From: Streptomyces sp. CA-210063
Lineage (GTDB): Bacteria; Actinomycetota; Actinomycetes; Streptomycetales; Streptomycetaceae
Assembly (NCBI RefSeq): GCF_024612015.1
Contig: NZ_CP102512.1
Location: forward strand, 7,688,001-7,752,000
Reading direction: 5' to 3'
Length of the DNA: 64,000 nt
The translations under genes were made by a program, and so were the position numbers. Shown one piece after another: positions 49,450 through 58,500 of the stretch. Position 1 is the stretch's first letter. Each line of letters begins with the position of its first letter. The notes beneath the pieces are model-generated. The model searched no databases and was not told where the DNA came from. It saw nothing but the letters and a program-made list of their open reading frames with translations.

Positions 49450-51117
49450 ATGAGCCAGCAGCACTCCGCCGACACGGCCCCGACCTCCGCCGTCGCCACC
49501 GTCGCCCAGCGCAGCGACTGGTGGCGCGACGCGGTGATCTACCAGGTCTATCCGCGCAGCTTCGCCGACAGCAACGGCGACGGCATGGGCGACCTGGAGG
49601 GCGTACGTTCCCGACTCCCGTACCTGCGTGACCTGGGCGTGGACGCCGTCTGGCTGTCGCCCTTCTATGCCTCCCCGCAGGCCGACGCCGGCTACGACGT
49701 CGCCGACTACCGTGCGGTGGACCCGATGTTCGGGTCACTGCTGGACGCGGACGCCCTGATCCGCGACGCCCATGACCTGGGCCTCCGCATCATCGTCGAC
49801 CTCGTCCCGAACCACTCCTCCGACCACCACGAGTGGTTCAAGCGAGCGGTGGCGGAAGGCCCGGGCTCCCCGCTGCGCGACCGCTACCACTTCCGCCCGG
49901 GCAAGGGCGCGAACGGCGAACTCCCCCCGAACGACTGGGAGTCCATCTTCGGCGGCCCGGCGTGGACGAGAGTCGCCGACGGCGAGTGGTACCTGCACCT
50001 CTTCGCCCCGGAGCAGCCCGACTTCAACTGGGACCACCCGGCGGTCGGCGACGAGTTCCGCTCGATCCTCCGCTTCTGGCTGGACATGGGCGTCGACGGC
50101 TTCCGCATCGACGTGGCCCACGGCCTGGTGAAGGCCGAGGGCCTCCCGGACCTGGGCGCCCACGACCAGGTGAAACTGCTGGGCAACGATGTCATGCCGT
50201 TCTTCGACCAGGACGGCGTCCACGCGATCTACCGCGAGTGGCGCCTGGTGCTGGACGAATACGCGGGCGACCGCATCTTCGTGGCGGAGGCGTGGACGCC
50301 GACGGTGGAGCGCACAGCGAACTACGTGCGTCCGGACGAATTGCACCAGGCCTTCAACTTCCAGTACCTGAGCACGGGTTGGGACGCCGCCGAACTGAAG
50401 GTGGTCATCGACCGCACCCTGGACGCGATGCGTCCGGTGGGCGCCCCGGCTACGTGGGTGCTGTCGAACCACGACGTGACCCGCCACGCGACCCGCTTCG
50501 CGAACGAACCGGGCCTGGGCACGCAGATCCGCCTGGCGGGCGACCGCGAACTGGGGCTGCGCCGTGCCCGCGCCGCCTCGCTGCTGATGCTGGCGCTCCC
50601 GGGCTCGGCGTACGTCTACCAGGGCGAGGAACTGGGCCTCCCCGACGTCGTCGACCTCCCCGACGACGTCCGCCAGGACCCGGCGTACTTCCGAGGCGCC
50701 GGCCAGGACGGCTTCCGCGACGGCTGCCGCGTCCCGATCCCGTGGACCCGCACGGGTTCCTCGTACGGCTTCGGCACGGGCGGCTCCTGGCTCCCGCAGC
50801 CGGCCGAGTGGGCCGAGCTGAGCGTCGAGGCCCAGACGGGTGCGGCGGGCTCGACTCTGGAGCTGTACCGCGGCGCGCTGGCGGTGCGCCGGGAGGAGCC
50901 CGGCCTCGGCGCGGGCGACTCGGTCGAGTGGCTGAAGGCCCCCGCGGGTGTCCTGGCCTTCCGCCGGGGGGACTTCGTATGCGTCGCGAACACGACCGGC
51001 GAGGCGGTCACGATCCCGGCGTACGGTCGGGTCCTGATCGCCAGCGGCGAGGTGACCGTGGCGGAGGATGAGGCGAAGCTGCCGGGGGACACGACGGTTT
51101 GGTGGACCACCGGTTGA
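49450..51117 (+). CDS. aglA: Intracellular GH13 alpha-glucosidase
   Basis: This 555-residue enzyme hydrolyses maltose and maltodextrins taken up by MalEFG. It has no signal peptide. GH13 motifs are complete: WWRDAVIYQVYPRSFADSNG, VDLVPNHSSDHHEWF, the nucleophile Asp221 in GFRIDVAHG, the acid/base Glu280 in FVAEAWTP and Asp342 in LSNHDVTRHATR. The ATG at 49450 is chosen because AAGGA lies just upstream; an ATG nine codons earlier has a weaker site. It closes the malEFG-aglA unit and is followed by a strong hairpin. Confidence 0.94.
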   Translation: MSQQHSADTAPTSAVATVAQRSDWWRDAVIYQVYPRSFADSNGDGMGDLEGVRSRLPYLRDLGVDAVWLSPFYASPQADAGYDVADYRAVDPMFGSLLDADALIRDAHDLGLRIIVDLVPNHSSDHHEWFKRAVAEGPGSPLRDRYHFRPGKGANGELPPNDWESIFGGPAWTRVADGEWYLHLFAPEQPDFNWDHPAVGDEFRSILRFWLDMGVDGFRIDVAHGLVKAEGLPDLGAHDQVKLLGNDVMPFFDQDGVHAIYREWRLVLDEYAGDRIFVAEAWTPTVERTANYVRPDELHQAFNFQYLSTGWDAAELKVVIDRTLDAMRPVGAPATWVLSNHDVTRHATRFANEPGLGTQIRLAGDRELGLRRARAASLLMLALPGSAYVYQGEELGLPDVVDLPDDVRQDPAYFRGAGQDGFRDGCRVPIPWTRTGSSYGFGTGGSWLPQPAEWAELSVEAQTGAAGSTLELYRGALAVRREEPGLGAGDSVEWLKAPAGVLAFRRGDFVCVANTTGEAVTIPAYGRVLIASGEVTVAEDEAKLPGDTTVWWTTG

Positions 51118-51164
51118 GGATTCCGCGGGGACGGTGACCGCAGGGGGTGTCTGCGGCCGACCTT

Positions 51165-51200
51165 CAGGGCCCGCCGCCCGGTTCGGGGCGGCGGGCCCTG
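51165..51200 (+). terminator. Terminator of the malEFG-aglA unit
   Basis: CAGGGCCCGCCGCC and GGCGGCGGGCCCTG form a perfect 14-bp stem with an 8-base loop, 48 bp after the aglA stop codon. Confidence 0.9.
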
Positions 51201-51324
51201 CTCTGTGGGTACTCCCCGGAGGCTGACGGGGTGAGTCGGCACCGCCGCGGACGCACGAGTGGTCGTCAACTGCGGCTGGATGTCGGCAGATTGGGCGAGT
51301 CGGCAGCGTGTAGTGTCCGGTTGC

Positions 51325-52095
51325 GTGCTGGCTGAACGACGACACCAACTCATCTTGCGCGCCCTGCGATCCGGCGGCACCGCCTCCGTGATCGACCTCG
51401 CCGAGCAGCTCGACTCCAGCGCGGCGACCATCCGCCGTGACCTCCTCAAACTGGAGGCGGACGGGCTGCTCACCCGTGTCCATGGTGGCGCGGTCATCGA
51501 CGAGGAGCGAACTCCCTTCAACGAGGCCGCCGAGGTTCTGGTGGCGGAGAAGGACGCCATCGCCGCCCAAGCGGCCACGATGATCGAGGACGGCCAGTCG
51601 ATCATTCTCGACAGCGGTACAACGGTCCATCGGCTGGCATCTCAGTTGCACGGTCGTCGGCTCACCGTGATCACCAACAACCTCGCCGTGTATGACGAAC
51701 TCATCGACGACGAGAACATCGACCTGATGCTGCTCGGGGGCATGGTCATCCGTGAGTCACGCATGCTGGACGGTTTCATGGCGGAGGACAACCTCCGCCA
51801 GGTTCACGCCGACTGGTTGTTCATGGGCGCTTGTGGCCTCCGCCCCGGGGGCCAGGTCATGGACACCACCGTGGCCGAGGTGCCCGCCCGACGCGCCATG
51901 ATCGCCGCCGGTGACAAGGTGGTGCTCCTGGCTGACAGGAGCAAGTTTCCGGGAAACGGCATGGTGAAGATCTGTGGCCCCGAGGATCTGGACGCGCTCA
52001 TCACCAACGCACCGGAAGGCGACGCGACTTGTGTGACCCTGCGCGAGGCCGGCGTGAGGGTCATACCGACAGCTCCGGCCACAGCCGACGGCTGA
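51325..52095 (+). CDS. DeoR/GlpR-family transcriptional repressor
   Basis: This 256-residue protein starts at GTG (MLAERRHQLILRALR). The HTH is SVIDLAEQLDSSAATIRRDL followed by LKLEADGLLTRVHGGAV, the DeoR hallmark. The effector domain reads DGQSIILDSGTTVHRLASQL, NNLAVYDELIDDENIDLMLL, GGMVIRESRMLDGF and VVLLADRSKFPGNGMVK, a sugar-phosphate-isomerase-like fold. Such regulators sense phosphosugars. The target is unknown, since no sugar-metabolism gene lies directly next to it apart from the starch cluster. Confidence 0.9.
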   Translation: MLAERRHQLILRALRSGGTASVIDLAEQLDSSAATIRRDLLKLEADGLLTRVHGGAVIDEERTPFNEAAEVLVAEKDAIAAQAATMIEDGQSIILDSGTTVHRLASQLHGRRLTVITNNLAVYDELIDDENIDLMLLGGMVIRESRMLDGFMAEDNLRQVHADWLFMGACGLRPGGQVMDTTVAEVPARRAMIAAGDKVVLLADRSKFPGNGMVKICGPEDLDALITNAPEGDATCVTLREAGVRVIPTAPATADG

Positions 52096-52197
52096 CACAG
52101 CGACTTGGCACTGCTGTGTCGTTGGGGCCGGACGAACCCCGGCCTCATGGACGCCCGGGGCCGGGCCCTAGTGCCAGCGAATCTCCGACTCACGTCA

Positions 52198-52854
52198 CTA
52201 GCCGCTCAGCCCCAGCTCACCCGCCCGCACCCCCGCCTGGAATCGCGACCCCGCGTCGAAGGCATCGAGCAGTTCGGCGACCCGGCGGCGATAGGTTCGC
52301 AAGGACATGCCGAGTTGCCGGGCGGCCGTCTCGTCGGTAGCGCCCGAGCCGAGTGCGCGTAGGACGTTTCGGCTGTCGGCATCGAGTGGGGGCTGATCGC
52401 CGCGCAGGAAGGCCTTGAGGTCGGTGGCGGTCTCCCAGGCGGCTTCGAACAGGGCGTAGACGCTGCCCACCAGGGTGGGGGCGGTGGTGAGGGTGTACTC
52501 GCGGCCGCCGGGGGCGTGCAGGCCGGCGAGGATCGCGAAGCGGTGGTCGATGATGATCGTCTCGTGGGGGAGAGCGGTCGCGGCGATCCGCACCTGGGCG
52601 CCCCTGTCGGCGAGTTCGGTCAGGTGCTCGCGGCTGGGTTCGTCCGCCAGGGCGGAAGGGCTGAGCAGCTTACGGATCCGGTGAGTGCCACCGCTGTTCC
52701 GTAGCCGGGCCTGGGCGCTCCGCCGGGCCTCGGGGCGGGGCCAGGTGTCGAGATCGCGGGCGGCGCAGATGAACTCCTCCTGGACGGAGGAGAAGACATG
52801 CTCGGTACGGGTGAGGAGTTCCAGGTCACCGCGGATCGTCACGATCTCTGTCAC
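52198..52854 (-). CDS. LuxR-type HTH regulator with a PLD/TrmB-like domain
   Basis: This 218-residue protein has RNSGGTHRIRKLLSPSALAD, ALPHETIIIDHRFAILAGLH and a late ALFEAAWETATDLKAF, resembling the C-terminal half of TrmB/PLD-like sensor regulators common in Streptomyces. The HTH at the end is ATDETAARQLGMSLRTYRRR, of LuxR type. It is divergent from the aldo/keto reductase gene, 74 bp apart, and may control it. Confidence 0.85.
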   Translation of the reverse strand: MTEIVTIRGDLELLTRTEHVFSSVQEEFICAARDLDTWPRPEARRSAQARLRNSGGTHRIRKLLSPSALADEPSREHLTELADRGAQVRIAATALPHETIIIDHRFAILAGLHAPGGREYTLTTAPTLVGSVYALFEAAWETATDLKAFLRGDQPPLDADSRNVLRALGSGATDETAARQLGMSLRTYRRRVAELLDAFDAGSRFQAGVRAGELGLSG

Positions 52855-52928
52855 CCCGCCATTCTGCCCGATGGCAGCAAGCTGCCACGGGTTGGCGGCC
52901 CCAACCCCGCGTTGCCCAGGCTGAGTAC

Positions 52929-53786
52929 ATGAGCAATGACTTCCACCTTGGTGGCGACCTTCCGATCAACCGGCTCGGCTTCGGGGCCATGCGCCTGCCC
53001 ACGAACAGCTTCCACGGCCCGGCCCGCGATCCCGAGGCCGGTCGTACCGTCCTGCGCCGTGCCGTGGAACTGGGCGTCGACCACATCGACACCGCCGCCT
53101 TCTACATCAGCGGCGACGCCACCGTTCGAGCCAACGCCCTCATCCGCGAGGCCCTCCACCCCTACCCGGCCGACCTGGTCATCGCCACGAAGGTGGGCCC
53201 GCTCCGCACCCCTGCGGGCGGTCTGGCCGCGACCACCGACCCCGCGCACATCAGGCCGCTGGTCGAGGAGAACCTCGAAACCCTCGGCGTCGACCGCCTC
53301 GACCTCGTCTACCTGCGCATCGGGGGCGTAGAGCCGCCCCCGCACGGCGAATCCGTCGCCGAGCGCTTCGAGGTCCTGGCCGCGCTGCGTGAGGAGGGAC
53401 TGATCCGCCACCTCGGCCTGAGCAACATCGACGCCGGCCACCTCGCCGAGGCCCGCACGATCGCACCCGTCGCAGCCGTCCAGAACCACTTCCACGCCGC
53501 CAAGCGCGACGACACCGAACTGCTGGCCGCCTGCGAGGAGGCCGGCATCGCCTACGTCCCGTTCTTCCCGCTGGGCGGGGGCATCAGCGAACTCACGGGC
53601 GACCGCATCACCGAGGTCGCGGAACGCCACGACGCCACGGTGCCGCAGATCGCCCTGGCCTGGCTGCTCGCCTCGTCGCCCGTCACCCTGGCCATTCCCG
53701 GCACCGGTTCCCTCGCGCATCTGGAGGAGAACATCGCCGCCGGGTCGATCGCCCTCACCCCGGAAGATCTCGCCGACCTCTCTTGA
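52929..53786 (+). CDS. Aldo/keto reductase
   Basis: This 285-residue TIM-barrel NADPH oxidoreductase has INRLGFGAMRLPTNS, HIDTAAFYISG (catalytic Asp and Tyr), VIATKVGPLR (catalytic Lys), LVYLRIG where most members have LxHxP, and IPGTGSLAHLEENIAA, the cofactor-binding end. The usual catalytic His after the third strand is replaced by Arg in YLRIGG, as in some AKR subgroups. Substrate unknown. It is divergent from the LuxR-type gene, which suggests a small stress-response unit. Confidence 0.9.
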   Translation: MSNDFHLGGDLPINRLGFGAMRLPTNSFHGPARDPEAGRTVLRRAVELGVDHIDTAAFYISGDATVRANALIREALHPYPADLVIATKVGPLRTPAGGLAATTDPAHIRPLVEENLETLGVDRLDLVYLRIGGVEPPPHGESVAERFEVLAALREEGLIRHLGLSNIDAGHLAEARTIAPVAAVQNHFHAAKRDDTELLAACEEAGIAYVPFFPLGGGISELTGDRITEVAERHDATVPQIALAWLLASSPVTLAIPGTGSLAHLEENIAAGSIALTPEDLADLS

Positions 53787-53859
53787 ATCCCCCGGCGCCG
53801 CCCCAACACCCCACCCGGTGCAGAGATTTCGGGGGCGTGAAGAAGGCGTGTCCGGAGGG

Positions 53860-53889
53860 TTGACCATGTGACAAGGGGACTCGTAGTTT
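53860..53889 (+). promoter_or_regulatory. Alpha-amylase promoter
   Basis: TTGACC at 53860 and TAGTTT at 53884 are 18 bp apart, a sigma-HrdB-type promoter. The predicted start site falls into the palindrome described next. Confidence 0.65.
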
Positions 53890-53895
53890 CCTCTC

Positions 53896-53962
53896 GGCTG
53901 AAAGTTTTCAGCCATCTTGCAGCAAGAAACGGCAACGGATCTTGCATCGATGACTTTCGGGT
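53896..53962. promoter_or_regulatory. Amylase operator region (palindrome plus MalR-like sites)
   Basis: GGCTGAAA and TTTCAGCC are inverted arms two bases apart (53896-53913), directly after the -10. CTTGCAGCAAG (53916-53926), CTTGCA (53941) and ACTTTC follow. The same elements precede malE, so repression by MalR at the transcription start is likely. Confidence 0.72.
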
Positions 53963-54012
53963 CCTCGGACCCCCAGAACCCTTCGGACCCCTTCAACGGA
54001 GAAGGACCCCAC

Positions 54013-55395
54013 ATGGCCAGCAGAACGCTCTCCGGCGCGCTCGCCCTCGCGGCGGCCGCGTCCATCGCGCTCGCCGTCCCCACCGGCACCGCGTACGCCT
54101 CCCCGCCCGGAACCAAGGACGTCACCGCCGTCCTCTTCGAGTGGAGCTTCGCCTCCGTCGCCAAGGAGTGCACCAACACCCTCGGCCCGAACGGCTACGG
54201 GTACGTCCAGGTCTCCCCGCCCGCCGAGCACATACAGGGCTCGCAGTGGTGGACGTCGTACCAGCCCGTCAGCTACAAGATCGCCGGACGGCTCGGCGAC
54301 GCCACCGCCTTCCAGAACATGGTCAACACGTGTCACGCGGCCGGCGTCAAGGTCGTCGTCGACACGGTCGTCAATCACATGTCGGCGGGCAGCGGCACGG
54401 GAACCGGCGGCTCGTCGTACACGAAGTACAACTACCCCGGCCTCTACTCCTCCTTCGACTTCGACGACTGCACCGCCACCATCGGCGACTACACCAACCG
54501 CGCCAACGTCCAGGACTGCGAGCTTGTCACGCTCGCCGACCTCGACACCGGCGAGGAGTATGTGCGGTCCGCCATCGCCGGGTACATGAACAGCCTCCTC
54601 GGGTACGGCGTCGACGGCTTCCGGATCGACGCCGCCAAGCACATCCCCGCCGCCGACCTCGCCAACATCAAGTCGCGGCTGAGCAACACGTCCGTGTACT
54701 GGAAGCAAGAGGCCATCTACGGGGCCGGGGAGGCCGTCCAGCCGAGCGAGTACACGGGCAACGGGGACGTACAGGAGTTCCGGTACGCCTTCGACCTCAA
54801 GCGGGTCTTCAACAACGAGAATCTCGCCTACCTCAAGAACTACGGCGAGGGCTGGGGCTACATGAGCAGCTCCGTCGCCGGCGTCTTCGTCGACAACCAC
54901 GACACCGAGCGCAACGGCAGCACTCTGAACTACAAGGACGGAGCCAACTACACTCTGGCCAACGTCTTCATGCTGGCCTACCCGTACGGCGCGCCCGACA
55001 TCAACTCCGGCTACGAGTTCTCCTCCACCGACGCCGGGCCGCCCAACGGCGGTACGGTCAACGCCTGTTGGCAGGACGGGTGGAAGTGCCAGCACGCCTG
55101 GCCGGAGATCATGCGCATGGTGGCCTTCCGCAACGCCACCCGCGGTGAGGCCGTCACCAACTGGTGGGACAACGGCAACGACGCCATCGCCTTCGGCCGT
55201 GGTGGCAAGGGCTTCGTGGCCATCAACCACGAGTCCGGCAGCCTCAGCCGTACGTACCAGACCTCCCTCGCGGCCGGCACGTACTGCAACGTGCAGAACA
55301 ACACGACGGTCACTGTGAACAGCTCCGGCCAGTTCACCGCCACCCTCGGCTCCAACACGGCCCTGGCCATCTACGCCGGCAAGTCGAGCTGCTGA
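54013..55395 (+). CDS. Secreted alpha-amylase (GH13)
   Basis: This 460-residue protein has a signal peptide ([20 protein letters not shown] ending AVPTGTAYA). It cuts internal alpha-1,4 bonds of starch. The catalytic residues are Asp206 ([10 protein letters not shown]), Glu233 (YWKQEAIYG) and Asp297 ([11 protein letters not shown]), and [11 protein letters not shown] is the first conserved region. It is of the animal-like Streptomyces amylase type with a short C-terminal beta domain and no starch-binding domain. GGAGAAGG precedes the ATG at 54013. Its promoter carries operator elements shared with malE. Confidence 0.95.
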   Translation: MASRTLSGALALAAAASIALAVPTGTAYASPPGTKDVTAVLFEWSFASVAKECTNTLGPNGYGYVQVSPPAEHIQGSQWWTSYQPVSYKIAGRLGDATAFQNMVNTCHAAGVKVVVDTVVNHMSAGSGTGTGGSSYTKYNYPGLYSSFDFDDCTATIGDYTNRANVQDCELVTLADLDTGEEYVRSAIAGYMNSLLGYGVDGFRIDAAKHIPAADLANIKSRLSNTSVYWKQEAIYGAGEAVQPSEYTGNGDVQEFRYAFDLKRVFNNENLAYLKNYGEGWGYMSSSVAGVFVDNHDTERNGSTLNYKDGANYTLANVFMLAYPYGAPDINSGYEFSSTDAGPPNGGTVNACWQDGWKCQHAWPEIMRMVAFRNATRGEAVTNWWDNGNDAIAFGRGGKGFVAINHESGSLSRTYQTSLAAGTYCNVQNNTTVTVNSSGQFTATLGSNTALAIYAGKSSC

Positions 55396-55430
55396 ATCGC
55401 TTTCCTCTGTCTGCTGCACGACGGCCACAC

Positions 55431-55491
55431 CTGAAAGCACTTTCTGTTGCTTTCAAGCCTCTTGCTGAAAAGCTTTCGGCGGCGATACGGT
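55431..55491. promoter_or_regulatory. Pullulanase promoter and MalR-like sites
   Basis: TGAAAGCACTTTC is a small palindrome, then TTGCTTTCAAG and CTTGCTGAAAAGCTTTC follow. TTGCTG at 55462 and TACGGT at 55486 form a -35/-10 pair with 18 bp spacing, overlapped by the CTTGC and CTTTC motifs also present before malE and the amylase gene. Confidence 0.65.
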
Positions 55492-55538
55492 CGCGCGGGG
55501 TCGGACCCACCAGAGTCGTCATCGCAAGGAGTCCATCC

Positions 55539-58500
55539 GTGATACCGAGATGGCCGACGCCGTCGAGGCGCCGCACCGCCCGTACCGCCCGCACCGCCCA
55601 TGCCGGACGGGCCGCGGCGGTCAGCGCGGTCACCGTGACCGCACTGACCGCCGCCCTCGTCCAGCCCCTCGCGGCCGGGGCCGCGACTCCGCCCGCACCT
55701 CCGTCCGACGCGAAGCTGGCGAAGACCGCCGCCCGGCACGATCTGACCCGCGAGCAGTTCTACTTCGTCCTGCCGGATCGGTTCGCCAACGGTGACAAGG
55801 CGAACGACGAGGGCGGCCTCACAGGCTCGCGCCTCGCCACCGGCTACGACCCCACCGACAAGGGCTTCTACCAGGGCGGCGACCTCAAGGGTCTGACCCA
55901 GCGGCTCGACTACATCAAGGGCCTGGGGACCACCTCCATCTGGCTGGCGCCCCTCTTCAAGAACCAGCCCGTGCAGGGTGAGGGCGAGAACGCCTCCGCC
56001 GGCTACCACGGTTACTGGATCACTGACTTCACCCAGGTCGACCCGCACTTCGGCACCAACAGGGACCTGGAGACCCTGATCTCCAAGGCCCACGCCAAGG
56101 GCATGAAGGTCTTCTTCGACGTCATCACCAACCACACCGCCGATGTCGTCGACTATGAGGAGAAGTCCTACGACTACCTCTCCAAGGGCGCCTTCCCCTA
56201 CCTGACCAAGGACGGCAAGCCCTTCGACGACGCCGACCACGCGGACGCCGGCGAGGCCACCGGCTTCCCGGCCGTCGACGGCGACTCCTTCCCGCGTACG
56301 CCCGTCGTCCCGGCCGCCGAGAAGAACGTCAAGGTCCCCGCCTGGCTCAATGACCCGACGATGTACCACAACCGGGGCGACTCCACCTGGGCCGGCGAGT
56401 CCGCCACCTACGGCGACTTCGTCGGGCTCGACGACCTGTGGACCGAGCGTCCCGAGGTCGTCGAGGGCATGGAGAAGATCTACGAGAAGTGGGTCAGGGA
56501 CTTCGACATCGACGGCTTCCGGATCGACACCGTGAAGCACGTCAACACGGAGTTCTGGACCCAGTGGGCCACCGCGCTCGACGCCTACGCGGCGAAGAAG
56601 GGCCGCGACGACTTCTTCATGTTCGGCGAGGTCTACTCCGCCGACACGTCCGTGACCTCCCCGTACGTCACCCGGGGCCGCCTCGACTCCACGCTCGACT
56701 TCCCCTTCCAGGACGCGGCACGGGCGTACGCCTCGCAGGGCGGCAGCGCGAAGAGGCTGGCCTCGGTCTTCGGGGACGACTACAAGTACACGACCGACAA
56801 GGCCAACGCGTACGAGCAGGTCACCTTCCTCGGCAACCACGACATGGGCCGCATCGGGACCTTCCTCAAGCAGGACAACCCGAAGGCCACCGACGCCGAG
56901 CTGTTCGCCAAGGACAGACTCGCCAACGAGCTGATGTTCCTCAGCCGCGGCAACCCCGTCGTCTACTACGGCGACGAGCAGGGCTTCACCGGCGCGGGCG
57001 GCGACAAGGACGCCCGCCAGACGCTCTTCGCCTCGAAGGTCGCCGACTATCTGGACGACGACCAGCTGGGCACGGACCGCACCCACGCCGACGACGCCTA
57101 CGACACGAGAGCACCGCTCTACCGGCAGATCAGTGCTCTCGCCAAGCTGCGCAAGGCCAACCCCGCCCTCGCCGACGGCGTCCAGACCGAGCGCCACGCG
57201 GCCGACGGGGCGGGCATCTACGCCTTCTCCCGGACGGATGCCAAGACCGGCACCGAGTACGTCGTCGCCTTCAACAACGCGGGCGAGGCGAAGACGGCGG
57301 CCTTCGCCACCGGGTCGGCCGGTATGAGCTTCCAGGGCATCTACGGGACGACCGCCCACGTGAAGAGCGACGCCGACCGGAAGGTCACCGTCACCGTTCC
57401 GGCCGGTTCCGCGATCGTCCTCAAAGCCGCCGGCAAGCTCGCCGAGCCCGCCACCGAGCCGTCCCTCACCTTCAAGGCCCCGGCCACCGGCGCCACCGGC
57501 ACGGTCGAGATCGGCGCCGATGTCGACGGTGGGCAGCTCAACCGGGTCGTCTTCGCCGCCCAGGTCGGCAACGGCAGGTGGCAGACGCTGGGCTCCGCCG
57601 ACCACGCCCCGTACAAGGTCACCCAGACCATCGGGGAGGAGGTTCCGGCGGGAACCGCCTTGCGGTACAAGGCAGTGGTGATCGACCGGACCGGACGTAC
57701 GGCGAGCGCCACGGCGGCCTCCACCACCGGCACCCCACCCGCACCCGAGGTTCCCACCGCCTCCTCGCGCGACTACGCGATCGTCCACTACAAGCGCGCG
57801 GACGGCGACTACACCGACTGGCGGCTGTACGCCTGGGGCGACATCGCCGAGGGGGAGGAGACCACCTGGCCGAACGGCCATGACTTCATCGGCCGGGACG
57901 CGTACGGGGCCTTCGCGTACGTCAAGCTCAAGCCCGGGGCCTCGAACGTCAGCTACCTCGTCATCGACAAGGACGGCGACAAGGACGTCTCGGCCGACCG
58001 TTCGATCGACGTCACCAAGACGGGCGAGATCTGGGTCGAGCAGGGCAAGGAAGCCGTCCTCACGGAACGGCCGGCGTATCCCGAGCAGGACAAGACCAAG
58101 GCCGTCCTCCACTACCACCGCGCCGACGGGAACCACGACGGCTGGGGCCTGCACGTCTGGTCCGGCGCCGCGAACCCCACGGACTGGTCGAAGCCGCTGG
58201 AGCCGGTGAGGACGGACGCCTATGGCGCGGTCTTCGAGGTGCCGCTCACCGAGGGCGCCACCAGCCTCAGTTACATCATCCACAAGGGCGACGAGAAGGA
58301 TCTCCCCGCCGACCAGGCGCTGGACCTCAAGGCCAACGGCCATGAGGTGTGGCTGTTGAGCGGCCAGGAGAAGTACCTCCTCCCGCAGCCGGCCGGTTCC
58401 GCCGCCGCCCTCGACCTCACCACCTCCAAGGCGGTCTGGATCGACCGGAACACCCTCGTCTGGAACGGCGACGACACCGCCGCCTCCACCCAGCTGCTCT

